Assembly: GCF_001436215.1 (NCBI RefSeq)
Contig: NZ_AYYP01000063.1
Span: forward strand, 8,170 to 47,204
Length of the DNA stretch: 39,035 nucleotides
Source of the DNA: Ligilactobacillus agilis DSM 20509
Lineage (GTDB): Bacteria; Bacillota; Bacilli; Lactobacillales; Lactobacillaceae
Direction of reading: 5' to 3'
Shown: positions 7,917 to 18,881 of the stretch, one piece after another
Position numbering within the stretch: position 1 is the first letter of the stretch
Layout: each line of letters begins with the position of its first letter
The notes under the pieces: model-generated
Seen by the model: only the letters and a program-made list of their open reading frames with translations
What the model was told of the DNA's origin: nothing
Database searches by the model: none
Translations under genes and position numbers: made by a program

Positions 7917-8795
7917 TTAAGCATACCGTTGCTTAATATACTCTTGAACCGTCTTGATGAAGGCCTTGGTCGAAGGAGTTTGTTGACTTTTGGTATGGGC
8001 CACTAAACAGATTGTCCGGTAAAACTCCTTAGAAAAAGGATAGGTCTGCACCTTACCAGCTAAATTTTGCAAGGCTAAGTCAGGTAAGATTCCCAGGCCC
8101 AAACCACTTTCGACCATGGCAATGATAGAAGCGTCATCGATACTGTACTGAATCGAGTTGACGGAGACGTTGTAGGCATCCAGCGCCCTCTTGGTATCAC
8201 GGTCGTAGTCAATTTGTTGGAGAATAAATTCTTCGTTAACTACGTCTTCTTGGGTAATCGTTTTGCCATTGCGGGGCTTAAAACCGACTGGAGCAATGCA
8301 GTAGATTGGATCTTGGTGCAAGGCTATCACTTCTAAATTCTCCTTAATAGGTAAGGCACTAAAACCAAGGTCAAGCGTCCCCAAGCGGACTTGTTCAACC
8401 ACCTCGTTAAAAGTCCCTTGGCGGACACTGATTTCAATTTCAGGGTAGGTTTGCTTGAAGCTATTGATAATATCGGGTAACCAGTTGATGCAGACACTAC
8501 TGAAGGCCCCAATCCTAATTTGCCCTTGGTTAAGTCCATTTATTCGGGCCGCTTCTTCGGCTAACTTAGCCTCCGTATTTAATAGCTCTTGAACAATCGG
8601 TAAAATTTTAGCCCCATCGGGTGTTAGCTTAACCCCGTTACGGTTGCGTACAAATAAGGGAAAGCCTAATTGTTTTTCAAAGCCCGCCAAGGAGTGACTA
8701 ACCGCCGACGGCGTCACCTGTAATTGTTTGGCCGCAGCCACTAACGTTTTTTGCTTAGCTACTTCACTAAAGACCTGGTAGGTAAAATCTGCCAT
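7917..8795 (-). CDS. LysR-family transcriptional regulator
   Basis: 292-residue LTTR. The N-terminal winged helix-turn-helix is clear (residues about 4-60: LVAAAKQLQVTPSAVSHSLAGFEKQLGFPLFVRNRNGVKLTPDG), followed by the co-inducer-binding domain beginning QIRIGAFSSVCINWLPDII. Length is typical. It is transcribed divergently from an aldo/keto reductase across a 140-bp gap, the usual LTTR arrangement in which the regulator controls its neighbour and itself; that target is inference. An extended -10 (TGCTATAAT, 8832-8837 on the minus strand) precedes it, and GAGGG is the ribosome site. The ligand cannot be predicted. Confidence 0.93.
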   Translation of the reverse strand: MADFTYQVFSEVAKQKTLVAAAKQLQVTPSAVSHSLAGFEKQLGFPLFVRNRNGVKLTPDGAKILPIVQELLNTEAKLAEEAARINGLNQGQIRIGAFSSVCINWLPDIINSFKQTYPEIEISVRQGTFNEVVEQVRLGTLDLGFSALPIKENLEVIALHQDPIYCIAPVGFKPRNGKTITQEDVVNEEFILQQIDYDRDTKRALDAYNVSVNSIQYSIDDASIIAMVESGLGLGILPDLALQNLAGKVQTYPFSKEFYRTICLVAHTKSQQTPSTKAFIKTVQEYIKQRYA

Positions 8796-8831
8796 TGTTG
8801 TCCCTCTTTTCTTTGTCTAAGTTACACCTAA

Positions 8832-8840
8832 ATTATAGCA
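8832..8840 (-). promoter_or_regulatory. Extended -10 of the LysR gene
   Basis: Minus-strand TGCTATAAT, 37 bp before the start codon, with no good -35 element. It faces the aldo/keto reductase promoter 46 bp away, so one LysR dimer pair could act on both. Confidence 0.5.
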
Positions 8841-8859
8841 AAAATAGCAGGGGCTTAAG

Positions 8860-8888
8860 CATGTCATTTTTGCTAGCGGTGGTATAAT
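8860..8888 (+). promoter_or_regulatory. Promoter of the aldo/keto reductase
   Basis: Extended -10 TGGTATAAT ending at 8888. The -35 position (8860-8865) is poor, consistent with an activator-dependent promoter. Confidence 0.5.
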
Positions 8889-8935
8889 TAAGACATGAAA
8901 ACATTTGCACAATATTATTATGGGGAGTGATTAAT

Positions 8936-9775
8936 TTGACTAAAATTCCTACTAAGACCTTAAATGACGGCAACCAAATCCCCGTACTTGGGTTTGGAAC
9001 CTACAAACTAAACGGAGCTCAAGGTGTCAACGCTATTAATAGCGCCTTAAGCAACGGCTATACCTTACTGGATTCAGCCTTTAATTATGAAAATGAGGGG
9101 ACCGTGGGGGAAGCCATCAGACGTTCTAGCATTAAACGTGAAGACATCTTCGTAACCTCTAAACTGCCGGGCAGACACCAAACATACGATCAAGCCATCC
9201 CCACCATTCAGGAATCCCTTTACCGGGCCGGACTAGATTATTATGACCTCTACCTAATTCACTGGCCTAACCCTAAAGAAGACCACTATGTCGAAGCCTG
9301 GCAAGCCTTAATTGATGCTCAAAAATTTGGCCTCGTTCGTTCAATCGGGGTCTGCAACTTTTTACCTGAACACTTGGAACGTTTGGTAGCTGAAACTGGC
9401 GTTACCCCGGCTGTCAACCAAATCGAATTGCACCCATACTGGTCCCAAGCTAGCCAACGGGCATATGATCAAGCCCACAGAATTTTCACTCAAGCGTGGA
9501 GTCCCTTAGGGCGGGCCAGTTCTGTTTTACAAGAACCTGGCATTAACGCTATTGCTGACAAACACCATAAATCTGCTGCCCAAGTTATTTTACGCTGGGA
9601 ATTCCAACTAGGGGTAGGGATTATTCCTAAAGCTAACTCCACCAGCCACCAATTGGCCAACCTAGATATTTTCGACTTTGAGTTAACCCCTGAAGAACTG
9701 GCAGCCATTACTGAGCTAGACAAACCTAACGGTCGACTTAAAAACCAAGACCCTGCTGTTTACCAAGAATTTTAG
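8936..9775 (+). CDS. Aldo/keto reductase (2,5-diketogluconate reductase-like)
   Basis: Cytosolic NADPH-dependent carbonyl reductase of 279 residues with a TIM-barrel. Catalytic tetrad positions are visible: Asp in LLDSAFNYENE, Tyr in the same block, Lys in FVTSKLPG, His in LYLIHWPNP. The SIGVCNF and cofactor-binding IIPKANS motifs also match the family. I chose TTG 8936 (8 nt after GGGGAG) over GTG 8927, which overlaps that site; proteins of this group begin with the TKIPTKTLNDGNQIPVLGFGTY-type strand. It is divergent from a LysR regulator that may control it. The physiological substrate is unknown. Confidence 0.92.
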   Translation: MTKIPTKTLNDGNQIPVLGFGTYKLNGAQGVNAINSALSNGYTLLDSAFNYENEGTVGEAIRRSSIKREDIFVTSKLPGRHQTYDQAIPTIQESLYRAGLDYYDLYLIHWPNPKEDHYVEAWQALIDAQKFGLVRSIGVCNFLPEHLERLVAETGVTPAVNQIELHPYWSQASQRAYDQAHRIFTQAWSPLGRASSVLQEPGINAIADKHHKSAAQVILRWEFQLGVGIIPKANSTSHQLANLDIFDFELTPEELAAITELDKPNGRLKNQDPAVYQEF

Positions 9776-9782
9776 ATTTCCA

Positions 9783-9828
9783 AAAAACTCCTCCGACTGG
9801 AATGTAGATTCGCACCGGAGGAGTTTTT
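9783..9828. terminator. Bidirectional terminator between the aldo/keto reductase and purD
   Basis: AAAAACTCCTCCG and CGGAGGAGTTTTT are exact 13-bp inverted repeats around a 20-nt loop, giving T-runs on both strands. It closes the convergent reductase gene and the purine operon. Confidence 0.88.
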
Positions 9829-9846
9829 ACACTATCTTAAGTTGTT

Positions 9847-11112
9847 TTAAAATGAAGCCTTAGTCGCCCTAAAGCCAATATCCTTACGGTAGAATGTTTC
9901 CGCTTGAACTTGACTATTGAGGCATTCGTAAACTTTCAATTGAGCTTCTGCTAGCGAAGGCGCACTTGCAAGCACGGTCAAAATCCGTCCCCCAGCCCCT
10001 TTCAAATCGTCTAGACTGCCAGTCACGTTAGCATAGTCGATGTCTAAGCTTTCGTCAGCCAACTGTAAGGAAATTGCTTGGCCTTTAAGGGGCGCTTGCG
10101 GATAGCCTGCCGCTGCCAAAACAACCCCTAAACAAGCGTTAGGTTTAACCTTAACCTCTGGAAGATTAGCTTCAGTTACAAAAGCATTAATTAACTCAGC
10201 AAAATCAGTGGCTAAGCGGGGTAAGACCACCTGGGTTTCCGGATCACCTAACCGGACGTTATACTCAATCACCTTAGGCCCTTGGGCGGTTAGAATCATC
10301 CCGATGTAGAGCACCCCTTGATAATTAAGGTTAGCTTGCTTCAAACCAGCAATCGTTGGTTCGACCACCTCTGTTAACATCCGCTGGTAATCTACTTTTG
10401 CTAGTTGTGGTACCGGACTATAAGCACCCATCCCACCGGTATTAGGTCCCTTATCTTGATCAAAGGCCCGCTTGTGGTCTTGAGCCATTGGTAAAATCCG
10501 GTAGCCAGATTTGCCAATTAATAGAAAAAGTGAGTACTCATCCCCTGCTAAGAATTCTTCTAAGACAATTTGCTTTTGGCCTTTTTTAAACATCAACCTA
10601 ATCTCAGCTTCAGCTTCGTCCTTGCTAGGAGCAATCACTACCCCTTTACCAGCAGCTAAGCCATCAGCCTTAATTACGATTGGTTCACTAAAATCCTTAA
10701 GACCTGCAATGGCAGCTTCTGAAGATTGGTAGGTTGCAAATTTAGCCGTTGGAATTTGGTATTGGTCCATGAAACGCATGGCGTAATCTTTAGAGCCTTC
10801 AAGTTGGGCTGCTTCTTTATTAGGGCCAAAAATCTTTAAGCCATCAGCTTCAAAGGAATCTACGATTCCAGCTACCAAAGCATTTTCCGGCCCGACAAAA
10901 GTCCAGTCAATTTGTTCTTCTGCTACTAAACCCTTTAAGGCGTCAAATTCTAACTCACCAATATTGACAACCTCAATCTTGTCACTAGCCATCCCCACGT
11001 TACCAGGAGCGCAGAAAACTTTTTCTACCAATGAACTTTGTGCTAAGCTTTTAGCGATTGCATGTTCACGTCCGCCAGCACCTACTACTAATAAGCGTAA
11101 TTTTTTGGTCAT
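9847..11112 (-). CDS. purD: Phosphoribosylamine-glycine ligase (GARS)
   Basis: 421-residue ATP-grasp enzyme making glycinamide ribonucleotide from phosphoribosylamine, glycine and ATP (step 2 of purine synthesis). It begins LLVVGAGGREHAIAKSL, has the ATP-grasp core EPIVIKADGLAAGKGVVIA, and carries the family signature around VIEYNVRLGDPETQVVLPR. Length is standard. It is the last gene of the nine-gene operon, 12 nt after purH, and is followed by the operon terminator. Confidence 0.97.
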   Translation of the reverse strand: MTKKLRLLVVGAGGREHAIAKSLAQSSLVEKVFCAPGNVGMASDKIEVVNIGELEFDALKGLVAEEQIDWTFVGPENALVAGIVDSFEADGLKIFGPNKEAAQLEGSKDYAMRFMDQYQIPTAKFATYQSSEAAIAGLKDFSEPIVIKADGLAAGKGVVIAPSKDEAEAEIRLMFKKGQKQIVLEEFLAGDEYSLFLLIGKSGYRILPMAQDHKRAFDQDKGPNTGGMGAYSPVPQLAKVDYQRMLTEVVEPTIAGLKQANLNYQGVLYIGMILTAQGPKVIEYNVRLGDPETQVVLPRLATDFAELINAFVTEANLPEVKVKPNACLGVVLAAAGYPQAPLKGQAISLQLADESLDIDYANVTGSLDDLKGAGGRILTVLASAPSLAEAQLKVYECLNSQVQAETFYRKDIGFRATKASF

Positions 11113-11124
11113 CTTCCTACCTCA

Positions 11125-12663
11125 TTAATGTCTAAAGTGACGGACACCCGTTGTTACCATGGTAATTCCATACTTGTCGGCCATCTCGATTGAATCTTGA
11201 TCACGAATTGAACCACCAGGTTGAACGATTGCCTTAATTCCATGCTTAGCAGCGTATTCAACGCAATCATCCATTGGGAAGAAGGCATCACTAGCTAACA
11301 CAGCATGTTCGTCTAAAGAAGCCCCCGCATGCTTGATGGCAATCTTGGTTGAATCAATCCGGTTAGGCTGACCTGCCCCAATTCCTAGTGTCCGTTCACC
11401 GTTAGCAACCACAATCGCATTGGACTTAGTGTGCTTAACTGCCTTCCAAGCAAACATTAAGCTAGCTAATTGTTCCTCAGTTGGAGCCACCTTAGTGACC
11501 ACCTTCCAATCCTTAACGTCTTCTGCTAGAACGTCTTGGTCTTGGACTAATAAACCACCTAAAACAGAAACCACCTCTGGCTTTTGGGCAGTATCTTTTT
11601 GGTCAAAGTCTAATTGAAGTAAGCGTAAGTTCTTTTTCTTAGCTAAAACTTCAAAGGCATCTTGGTCAAAGCCTGGGGCAATAATAATTTCCAAGAAGAG
11701 CTTGTGCATCTTTTCAGCAGTGGCCAAGTCAACTTGACGGTTGAGGACAATTACGCCCCCAAAGATTGAAATTGGGTCAGCTTCATAGGCTAAATCCCAG
11801 GCTTGCTCTAGGTTATCAGCCTGGCCAATCCCACATGGATTCATATGCTTCAAAGCCACCACAGTTGGTTGACTGAATTCTCTAGCAATCCTAATGGCTG
11901 CGTCAGCGTCCTTAATATTATTGTAAGATAATTGCTTACCATGAAGTTGTTTAGCTTGGGCAATGGAGTAAGCTTCTGGTAAGGTATCTTCATAGAAGTA
12001 AGCTTTTTGGTGACTATTTTCGCCGTAACGCATTTCTTCTTTCAAGTCGTAAGTTAAAGTCAACTTTTCGGGTGCACTAATTCCCGCTTGCTTAGTGAGG
12101 TAGTCAGCAATCAAGGCATCATAGGCGGCTGTATGCCGGAATGCTTTGGCCGCTAATTTTTGACGGGTTTCCAAAGTTGTATCCCCGTTAGCTGCAATTT
12201 CTTCAGCAACTTGCTTGTAGTCAGCTGCATCTACCACGATTGTTACGGCTTGGTAGTTTTTAGCTGCGGACCGAACCATGCTTGGACCACCAATATCAAT
12301 GTTTTCAATCGCATCAGCTAAGGTCACGCCTGGTTTTTGAATTGTTTCTTTAAATGGATAAAGGTTAACGCAAACCAAATCAATCGGCTTGATCTTTAAC
12401 TCAGCCATTTTTTCTAAGTGAGCTGGCAAATCACGCCGGCCTAACAAGCCCCCGTGAATATATGGGTTCAAGGTTTTTACCCGGCCGTCTAAAATTTCGG
12501 GAAAACCAGTTACGTCTTCGACCGAGATGGTTTTAAGACCGGCTTCGTCTAACACCTTCTTAGTCCCACCAGTTGAGATAATTTCATAGTCATTGGCAAC
12601 TAAGGTCTTAACAAAATCTACTAAGTTACTCTTATCAGATACGCTAACTAATGCTCGTTTCAT
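11125..12663 (-). CDS. purH: Bifunctional AICAR transformylase / IMP cyclohydrolase
   Basis: 512-residue enzyme catalysing the last two steps to IMP. The N-terminal IMP cyclohydrolase domain (about residues 1-190) has the MGS-like fold, with [23 protein letters not shown] and NLYPFKETI. The C-terminal AICAR transformylase domain has the KHMNPCGIG motif, which carries the catalytic Lys-His, plus SDAFFPMDD and [14 protein letters not shown]. Both domains are complete. It lies 14 nt after purN and 12 nt before purD. Confidence 0.97.
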   Translation of the reverse strand: MKRALVSVSDKSNLVDFVKTLVANDYEIISTGGTKKVLDEAGLKTISVEDVTGFPEILDGRVKTLNPYIHGGLLGRRDLPAHLEKMAELKIKPIDLVCVNLYPFKETIQKPGVTLADAIENIDIGGPSMVRSAAKNYQAVTIVVDAADYKQVAEEIAANGDTTLETRQKLAAKAFRHTAAYDALIADYLTKQAGISAPEKLTLTYDLKEEMRYGENSHQKAYFYEDTLPEAYSIAQAKQLHGKQLSYNNIKDADAAIRIAREFSQPTVVALKHMNPCGIGQADNLEQAWDLAYEADPISIFGGVIVLNRQVDLATAEKMHKLFLEIIIAPGFDQDAFEVLAKKKNLRLLQLDFDQKDTAQKPEVVSVLGGLLVQDQDVLAEDVKDWKVVTKVAPTEEQLASLMFAWKAVKHTKSNAIVVANGERTLGIGAGQPNRIDSTKIAIKHAGASLDEHAVLASDAFFPMDDCVEYAAKHGIKAIVQPGGSIRDQDSIEMADKYGITMVTTGVRHFRH

Positions 12664-12677
12664 TTTTTATAACCCCT

Positions 12678-13253
12678 TTAGTTATTGGCTTGATTTGCTA
12701 AAATTGTTTGTAGAACTTGCGGATATAAGCGGTGCTCACAGGCATGAATCCGCTCTTCTAGACTGGCTAGACTATCAGTTGGAAGAATAGCTACGTGTTC
12801 TTGGGCAATAATTGGGCCCGAATCTAGCCCGGAATCAATATAATGAACTGTTACCCCAGTTTGCTTTTTCTTATCGGCAAAAGCCCGTTCAATCGAGTGG
12901 AGTCCAGGGTATTCTGGCAAGTAAGCCGGGTGAAGGTTGATAATTCTTCCTTCATAATCGGCTAAAATAGTAAGCCCAATTACCCGCATATAACCAGCCA
13001 AAGCGATAAAGTCGACGTGATAATCCTTTAAAACCTGTAAAATTCGCTCTTCATAAGCTTGCTTTCCCCCACAAGCTTTAACCGTAAATGTTTCTACTGG
13101 AACTTGGAACTTCTCAGCCCTTTTTACTACATAGGCATCAGGATGGTCACAAAATAATAGTACCAATTCACCAGCCATTTGGCCTTGTTGAAATTTTTGT
13201 GCCAGCACTTCAAAATTGGAACCATTTCCCGATGCAAAAATTGCCACCCGCAT
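12678..13253 (-). CDS. purN: Phosphoribosylglycinamide formyltransferase
   Basis: 191-residue formyl-THF-dependent GAR transformylase (step 3). It begins MRVAIFASGNGSNFEVL. The formyl-transfer site is seen in FIALAGYMRVIG, INLHPAYLPEYPG and GVTVHYIDSGLDSGPII, which contain the expected Asn-His-Asp residues. I chose ATG 13253, 6 nt after AGGTAGG; an upstream in-frame ATG (13292) would overlap purM and add a non-conserved extension. It starts 4 nt after the purM stop, so translation is probably coupled. Confidence 0.95.
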   Translation of the reverse strand: MRVAIFASGNGSNFEVLAQKFQQGQMAGELVLLFCDHPDAYVVKRAEKFQVPVETFTVKACGGKQAYEERILQVLKDYHVDFIALAGYMRVIGLTILADYEGRIINLHPAYLPEYPGLHSIERAFADKKKQTGVTVHYIDSGLDSGPIIAQEHVAILPTDSLASLEERIHACEHRLYPQVLQTILANQANN

Positions 13254-13257
13254 AATC

Positions 13258-14304
13258 CTACCTCGATTTCTCAATTGAAATTTTGTCTTCATCAGCCTGC
13301 CGTTCGACTAGCTGCCCGATTTGATAGTGAGCTTCACCAGCTTGACTTAGGGCTTGGCTTACCTTAGGATAATCTGCTTGTGAAACGGCCAAGACTAAAC
13401 CAATTCCCATATTAAAAGTTTCATAACAATCTTGCTCACTAAGCTGACCTAACTTTTGCAAGTAGGTGAAAATTGGTAGCTTAGGCCAGCTAGTCGCATC
13501 CACTTTCGCCTTGAGATCATCACCATACATCCGCGGCAGGTTTTCAATCAACCCACCCCCGGTAACATGGCTGATGCCCTTAACTAAGCCCGCTTTAACT
13601 AAAGGTAAAATTGCCTTAACATAAATTCTAGTTGGCTCGAGTAACACTTCACCTAAGGTCTTGCCTGAAAGCTCTGCTGGCTTAGCAGTTAAAGCTAAAC
13701 CGGCATCTTTAAAGATGATTTGTCTTACTAGCGAGTAACCGTTGGAGTGCAGGCCCGAAGATGGTAAGCCCACTAAAATATCGCCTGCTTGGGGCAAAGC
13801 GGCCGTTAAAAGCTGACTTTTTTCGGCCACCCCAGTTGAATAGCCCGCTAAATCATACTCATCTTCAGCGTACATATCAGGCATTTCGGCAGTTTCTCCC
13901 CCGATTAAAGCACAGTTTGCTTGCCGACACCCTTCGGCTACCCCCGCTACAATCGCCGCCATTTTTTCGGGGTCATTATGCCCGGTAGCGATGTAATCTA
14001 AGAAATACAAGGGTTCTGCCCCTTGCGCTAAAATGTCATTGACACACATAGCCACACAGTCAATTCCGATTGTATCGTGCTTAGCTAGCATTTGAGCTAT
14101 CATCAGTTTAGTACCAACGCCATCTGTCCCCGAAACTAAGACCGGTTCCTTGACGTTAAGGCTACTAAGATCAAACATCCCCCCAAAGCTACCCACAGTC
14201 CCCATGACTCCTAAACGGGCGGTAGACTTTACATCCGCTTTAATCTTTCTGACTAATTCATACCCGGCGTTAACATCAACGCCAGCTTCTTGATAACGAC
14301 TCAT
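13258..14304 (-). CDS. purM: Phosphoribosylformylglycinamidine cyclo-ligase (AIR synthetase)
   Basis: 348-residue ATP-dependent enzyme closing the imidazole ring (step 5). It begins [21 protein letters not shown]. Family motifs include [15 protein letters not shown], the metal/ATP-binding [35 protein letters not shown] and [14 protein letters not shown]. Full length. It lies 13 nt after purF. Confidence 0.97.
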   Translation of the reverse strand: MSRYQEAGVDVNAGYELVRKIKADVKSTARLGVMGTVGSFGGMFDLSSLNVKEPVLVSGTDGVGTKLMIAQMLAKHDTIGIDCVAMCVNDILAQGAEPLYFLDYIATGHNDPEKMAAIVAGVAEGCRQANCALIGGETAEMPDMYAEDEYDLAGYSTGVAEKSQLLTAALPQAGDILVGLPSSGLHSNGYSLVRQIIFKDAGLALTAKPAELSGKTLGEVLLEPTRIYVKAILPLVKAGLVKGISHVTGGGLIENLPRMYGDDLKAKVDATSWPKLPIFTYLQKLGQLSEQDCYETFNMGIGLVLAVSQADYPKVSQALSQAGEAHYQIGQLVERQADEDKISIEKSR

Positions 14305-14317
14305 TTTTTACACCCTT

Positions 14318-15754
14318 TCAGCCTTGTCTTAGCGACTTTAGGTAATCTTCCTCATAGTCATATAGAGGCGTTGGATAATTACCATCAAAATATGCAACCG
14401 TTAAGCCACCATTAGGGGCGTCACCTGCATCCGGTAGGTCAATTGCTTTAATCAAACTCGGAATCGAGAGGAAGCCTAGACTGTCAGCCCCGATAATTTG
14501 GCGCATTTCTTCAACACTGTGATTAGCCGCCATTAATTCCGCCCGGGTCGACATATCAATCCCATAAAAACATGGAAACTTCAAAGGAGGTGAAGCAATC
14601 CGCATATGAACTTCCTTGGCACCGGCATCCCGAATCAATTTCACTAACTGTTTTGAGGTTGTTCCCCGCACAATCGAATCATCGACCACCACTACGCTCT
14701 TACCTTCAACTACCCCGCGCACAGCCGAGAGTTTCATCTTAACTCCCCGCTCACGTAATTCTTGAGTTGGTTGAATAAAGGTCCGGGCAATATATTGATT
14801 TTTGATTAGACCCATTTCATACGGCAAGCCTGCTTCTTCTGCGTAACCCGAAGCCGCGGATAAGGAAGAATTAGGCACCCCGATAACCATGTCAGCTTGC
14901 ACTGTTGGCTGTTCTTTAGCTAACAAGCGGCCCATTTTCTTTCGGGCGTTGTGAACAGTTACTCCGTGAATAATTGAATCTGGACGGGCAAAGTAGATAT
15001 ACTCCATTGAACAAATTGCTAACTGGGTGTCTTTAGTATAGTGATCAATCTTTAAGCCATCCTTGTCGATAATGATTAACTCACCTGGAAGGACGTCGCG
15101 GACGAACTTGGCCCCAATAACATCTAAAGCACAGGTTTCACTAACGACCACGTAAGCTCCATTTTCTAACTGGCCAATACTCAAAGGACGAAAACCATTG
15201 GGGTCTAAGGCAGCCACTAAGCAGTCCTTCTTTAACAATAAGAACGCAAAGCCGCCCTTGACTTCATTTAAACTCGCCTTTAATGCATCTATAAAGCCTA
15301 ATTCCCGTTTTTGCCGGATAAGGTGAATTAAAATTTCTGTATCAGAAGTTGATTGGAAAACGGCCCCTTGGTCTTCTAACTGATACTTCAATGACTTAGC
15401 GTTAGTCAGGTTGCCGTTATGGGCCAAGGCAATATCACCATCATGGAATCTAAATAAGAAGGGTTGGATGTTAGCAACTGAATTATTACCACTGGTTCCA
15501 TACCGAACATGGCCAATTGCGGATTGGCCCACTAAGCGGTCAAGATCTTTTTGATCCGCAAAAACTTCCGCCAATAAACCCCGGTTGCGGTATTGGTGCA
15601 AACGCTCCCCGTCACTGGAGACAATCCCGGCACCTTCCTGACCGCGGTGCTGTAAACTGTGCAGGCCAAAGTAGGTTAAGGCACTGGCATTGGGAGTTCC
15701 AAAAACGCCAAAGATTCCACACTCTTCGTTTAAGCCTTTGATTTCATAAGACAT
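14318..15754 (-). CDS. purF: Amidophosphoribosyltransferase
   Basis: 478-residue first enzyme of the pathway: PRPP plus glutamine to phosphoribosylamine. It has a short propeptide ([11 protein letters not shown]) before the N-terminal nucleophile Cys12, then the class II glutamine amidotransferase domain ([18 protein letters not shown]). The C-terminal phosphoribosyltransferase domain has the PRPP motif [14 protein letters not shown] chose ATG 15754, 7 nt after GGAGGAGG, over the upstream in-frame start at 15772. It overlaps the purL end by 25 nt, indicating translational coupling. PurF is normally feedback-inhibited by purine nucleotides. Confidence 0.97.
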   Translation of the reverse strand: MSYEIKGLNEECGIFGVFGTPNASALTYFGLHSLQHRGQEGAGIVSSDGERLHQYRNRGLLAEVFADQKDLDRLVGQSAIGHVRYGTSGNNSVANIQPFLFRFHDGDIALAHNGNLTNAKSLKYQLEDQGAVFQSTSDTEILIHLIRQKRELGFIDALKASLNEVKGGFAFLLLKKDCLVAALDPNGFRPLSIGQLENGAYVVVSETCALDVIGAKFVRDVLPGELIIIDKDGLKIDHYTKDTQLAICSMEYIYFARPDSIIHGVTVHNARKKMGRLLAKEQPTVQADMVIGVPNSSLSAASGYAEEAGLPYEMGLIKNQYIARTFIQPTQELRERGVKMKLSAVRGVVEGKSVVVVDDSIVRGTTSKQLVKLIRDAGAKEVHMRIASPPLKFPCFYGIDMSTRAELMAANHSVEEMRQIIGADSLGFLSIPSLIKAIDLPDAGDAPNGGLTVAYFDGNYPTPLYDYEEDYLKSLRQG

Positions 15755-17952
15755 GGAATGGCCTCCTCCCAAATTTTTTGGCCCGCAGCTAAATCAAGTT
15801 GCAACTGACCATCACTTAACTTAGCCACTAGCTTGTGCTCTGCTGTAACTTGTCCTACTAAGCTAGCTGCTTGTCCCAACAATTCTTCAAAGGCTGCTTG
15901 TTTTTCCTTGGCAACTGTTACTACCAACCGACCAGCAGTTTCACTAAATAATTGTGCCTTAGTTAAGGCTAAGTCTAAGTCTAGGCCTAAGTCAGTCTTA
16001 AAGGCTGTTTCGGCTAAGGCTACACCTAACCCACCTTCGCTAAGGTCATGGCTACTCTTAACCAGTCCTGTTTCCATTGCTTGCAGCAACTTCTTAAGGT
16101 AAGCGTTAATCTCAGTCAAATCAAGGTCAGCTAATGGACCACTAATCTTACCAGTCAATAACTTTTGTAATTCTGACCCGGCATAATCATCACCTGTTTG
16201 ACCCACTAAGTAAACCAAGTCACCCGCAGTCTGAACAAAGGATGGAATTACGTAATTAACATCCTTAATCAAACCAACCATTCCGACCATTGGTGTTGGG
16301 TAAATGGCTTCCCCATTGTTTTCGTTATAAAGGGAAACGTTCCCAGAAATAACAGGGGTATCTAAAGCTAAGCAAGCATCAGCCATCCCTTGAACTGATT
16401 GGTGTAACTCATAGTAAATTTCTGGATCGTTAGGATCGCCATAATTCAAGCAGTCAGTCATTGCTAGGGGTAAGGCCCCACTTGAGATAACGTTAGTAGC
16501 TGCTTCAACAACCGCCATCTTACCACCAACCTTAGGGTCAAGGTAGACAAAGCGCCCATTACCATCGGTTGTCATCGCTAGGGCCTTTTTAGTTCCCCGA
16601 ATCCGGATAACCCCAGCATCACTACCAGGTCCTACCACCGTACTAGTCCGCACTTGGGAGTCATAGGTTTGAGTAAACATCTCTTTAGAGGCAATAGTTG
16701 GTTGAGCCAATAATTTTTTCAAAGTTTCACTTGCATCGCTAATTTCTGGTTGCCACTTTTCAGTGTCTGCGTTTGCTAATCGTGCGGGTACCCGTTCTTG
16801 GCTAGGTTCTTCCAAAACATCATCAGTCAAGGTTGAAACTGGGATGTTAGTCACCACTTGCCCTTGGTGCTTTAACACGTAATCATGTCCAGCTGTTACC
16901 CGGCCGATTACAACTGCTTCCAAATCATAATTCTTAAAGATAGCTTGAACGTCTTCTTCATGTCCCTTTTTAACACAAAGAAGCATCCGTTCTTGAGACT
17001 CACTCAACATAATTTCGTAAGCTGACATGTTAGCTTCACGTTGGGGCACGTAATCTAGGTTTAATTCGAGGCCACTATTAGCCTTAGAAGCCATTTCACA
17101 AGACGAAGACACAATCCCGGCCGCCCCCATATCTTGAATACCAACTAACCAGTCAGCGTGTTGGCTAGTTAATTCTAAGCAAGCTTCCATCAAAAGTTTT
17201 TCCATAAACGGATCGCCCACTTGAACAGCGGACCGTTGTGTTTCCTTATCGTCAGCAAAATCAGCGGACGCAAAGGTGGCCCCGTGAATGCCATCACGAC
17301 CAGTCTTAGCCCCAACGTACATTACGGCGTTGCCAACCCCAGTTGCCCGGCCTTTTTGCATATCCTTTTGGTCCATCAACCCAACACTCATCGCGTTTAC
17401 TAACGGATTGCCAGTGTAACATTCATCAAAAGTCATTTCCCCAGCAACGGTTGGAATCCCCATACAGTTACCGTAGCCACCAATCCCAGCGACCACTTCG
17501 TTAATTAAATATTTAGTTCGGGGTCGGTCAATTTCTCCGAAGTGCAGAGAATCTAGGGACGCGATCGGACGGGCCCCCATACTAAAGATGTCACGTAAAA
17601 TCCCCCCAACACCAGTAGCAGCTCCTTCATAAGGTTCAACTGCAGAAGGGTGGTTATGACTTTCAGCTTTGAAAACAACTGCTTGGCCATCACCGATGTC
17701 GACAATCCCTGCACCTTCACCAGGCCCTTGTAATACGCGTTCATTCTTATTAGGGAACAACCGTAAGACCGGCTTGGATTTTTTATAAGAGCAGTGTTCA
17801 CTCCACATTACCGCAAACAAGCCAGTTTCAGTGTAGTTAGGTAAGCGTCCTAACAATTCAGTAGCAATATAGTCGTATTCCTTTTCTGTTAAACCCCATT
17901 CTAAGTAAGGCTTTTGATCTTTAATTTCTTGGGGTGTTAATTCTTTAGCCAT
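15730..17952 (-). CDS. purL: Phosphoribosylformylglycinamidine synthase subunit PurL (small type)
   Basis: 740-residue synthetase subunit of FGAM synthase (step 4), acting with PurS and PurQ, which are encoded just upstream. Motifs: the catalytic-His region [38 protein letters not shown], and the second-half [11 protein letters not shown] and [13 protein letters not shown]. It is the short Gram-positive form rather than the 1300-residue fused form. Its ATG overlaps the purQ stop by 8 nt, and the purF start lies inside its 3' end. Confidence 0.97.
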   Translation of the reverse strand: MAKELTPQEIKDQKPYLEWGLTEKEYDYIATELLGRLPNYTETGLFAVMWSEHCSYKKSKPVLRLFPNKNERVLQGPGEGAGIVDIGDGQAVVFKAESHNHPSAVEPYEGAATGVGGILRDIFSMGARPIASLDSLHFGEIDRPRTKYLINEVVAGIGGYGNCMGIPTVAGEMTFDECYTGNPLVNAMSVGLMDQKDMQKGRATGVGNAVMYVGAKTGRDGIHGATFASADFADDKETQRSAVQVGDPFMEKLLMEACLELTSQHADWLVGIQDMGAAGIVSSSCEMASKANSGLELNLDYVPQREANMSAYEIMLSESQERMLLCVKKGHEEDVQAIFKNYDLEAVVIGRVTAGHDYVLKHQGQVVTNIPVSTLTDDVLEEPSQERVPARLANADTEKWQPEISDASETLKKLLAQPTIASKEMFTQTYDSQVRTSTVVGPGSDAGVIRIRGTKKALAMTTDGNGRFVYLDPKVGGKMAVVEAATNVISSGALPLAMTDCLNYGDPNDPEIYYELHQSVQGMADACLALDTPVISGNVSLYNENNGEAIYPTPMVGMVGLIKDVNYVIPSFVQTAGDLVYLVGQTGDDYAGSELQKLLTGKISGPLADLDLTEINAYLKKLLQAMETGLVKSSHDLSEGGLGVALAETAFKTDLGLDLDLALTKAQLFSETAGRLVVTVAKEKQAAFEELLGQAASLVGQVTAEHKLVAKLSDGQLQLDLAAGQKIWEEAIPCLMKSKA

Positions 17953-18631
17953 TTACTACTTCCTCCGTTTGGTGCCCATGTTTTAAAATTGATTTAAAAA
18001 GGCGTAGTCCGTCTTCGTTACCTAGTAGAGCTTCCACTGCCCGTTCTGGGTGAGGCATCATCCCTAAAACGTTACCCTGCTCATTTACAATTCCAGCAAT
18101 ATCATGCAAGCTACCGTTAGGATTTTCGCCATGATAGCGGAAGGCGATTTGATTGTTAGCTTCTAGCTTAGCTAGAGTTTCTTCATCAGCATAGTATGAA
18201 CCATCAGCGTGCGCGATTGGTAACTTAATCACTTCGTTGTCATTATACTCAGAGGTAAACATCGTTTGGTTATTCACCTCTAAGGCGACCGTCTTGCAAA
18301 CAAATTTCAAGCTGTCATTTTGCTTCAAGGCCCCAGGTAAAAGCCCAGCTTCCGTTAAAATTTGGAACCCATTGCAAGTTCCAAACACGGGCTTACCCGC
18401 CTTAGCAAATTCAATCAACGCCGGCATGATATTAGCAAACCGTGCAATTGCCCCGCATCTAAGGTAGTCTCCATAAGAGAAGCCTCCTGGAACCATCACC
18501 GCATCAAACCCATCCAAACTAGTTTCTTTGTGGGAAACATATTCAACTTCGGCATGACAAACCGTCTTTAAGGCTTCATATAAATCAATATCACAGTTAG
18601 AACCTGGAAAAACAATGACTGCAAATTTCAT
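17945..18631 (-). CDS. purQ: Phosphoribosylformylglycinamidine synthase subunit PurQ
   Basis: 228-residue class I glutamine amidotransferase subunit that feeds ammonia to PurL. Features: [14 protein letters not shown] at the N-terminus, [17 protein letters not shown], the nucleophile Cys in [17 protein letters not shown], and the His-Glu pair in [10 protein letters not shown]. Its ATG overlaps the purS stop (TAATG), and its own end overlaps purL by 8 nt, so the three FGAM synthase subunits are translationally coupled. Confidence 0.97.
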   Translation of the reverse strand: MKFAVIVFPGSNCDIDLYEALKTVCHAEVEYVSHKETSLDGFDAVMVPGGFSYGDYLRCGAIARFANIMPALIEFAKAGKPVFGTCNGFQILTEAGLLPGALKQNDSLKFVCKTVALEVNNQTMFTSEYNDNEVIKLPIAHADGSYYADEETLAKLEANNQIAFRYHGENPNGSLHDIAGIVNEQGNVLGMMPHPERAVEALLGNEDGLRLFKSILKHGHQTEEVVNG

Positions 18632-18879
18632 TAAGCTTCCTCCATCACTTCGTAACGGTATGTTTCAAGGTTAAAGTTAACCAACAATTGTTCCGAGATT
18701 TCCTTAACAGCCTGATCAATATCCTTCTTACTTGGGTCAAGGGTCACATCAAAAAACTTACCAACTTTCACTTTTTGAACTTCATCATGTCCGAGCGCAT
18801 GAATTGCGTCAGTAATGGTTTCACCTTGGGGATCAAACACTGATTGCTTATATGTAACGTAAATTCTAACTTCAACCAT
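18631..18879 (-). CDS. purS: Phosphoribosylformylglycinamidine synthase subunit PurS
   Basis: 82-residue bridging subunit of the PurSQL complex. It begins [18 protein letters not shown] and contains the QVLDPSKK-like [13 protein letters not shown] segment and a final [11 protein letters not shown] strand. Length is normal (about 80). AAGGAGG sits at the end of purC and supplies its ribosome site; the two genes are 2 nt apart. Confidence 0.95.
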   Translation of the reverse strand: MVEVRIYVTYKQSVFDPQGETITDAIHALGHDEVQKVKVGKFFDVTLDPSKKDIDQAVKEISEQLLVNFNLETYRYEVMEEA

Positions 18880-18881
18880 TT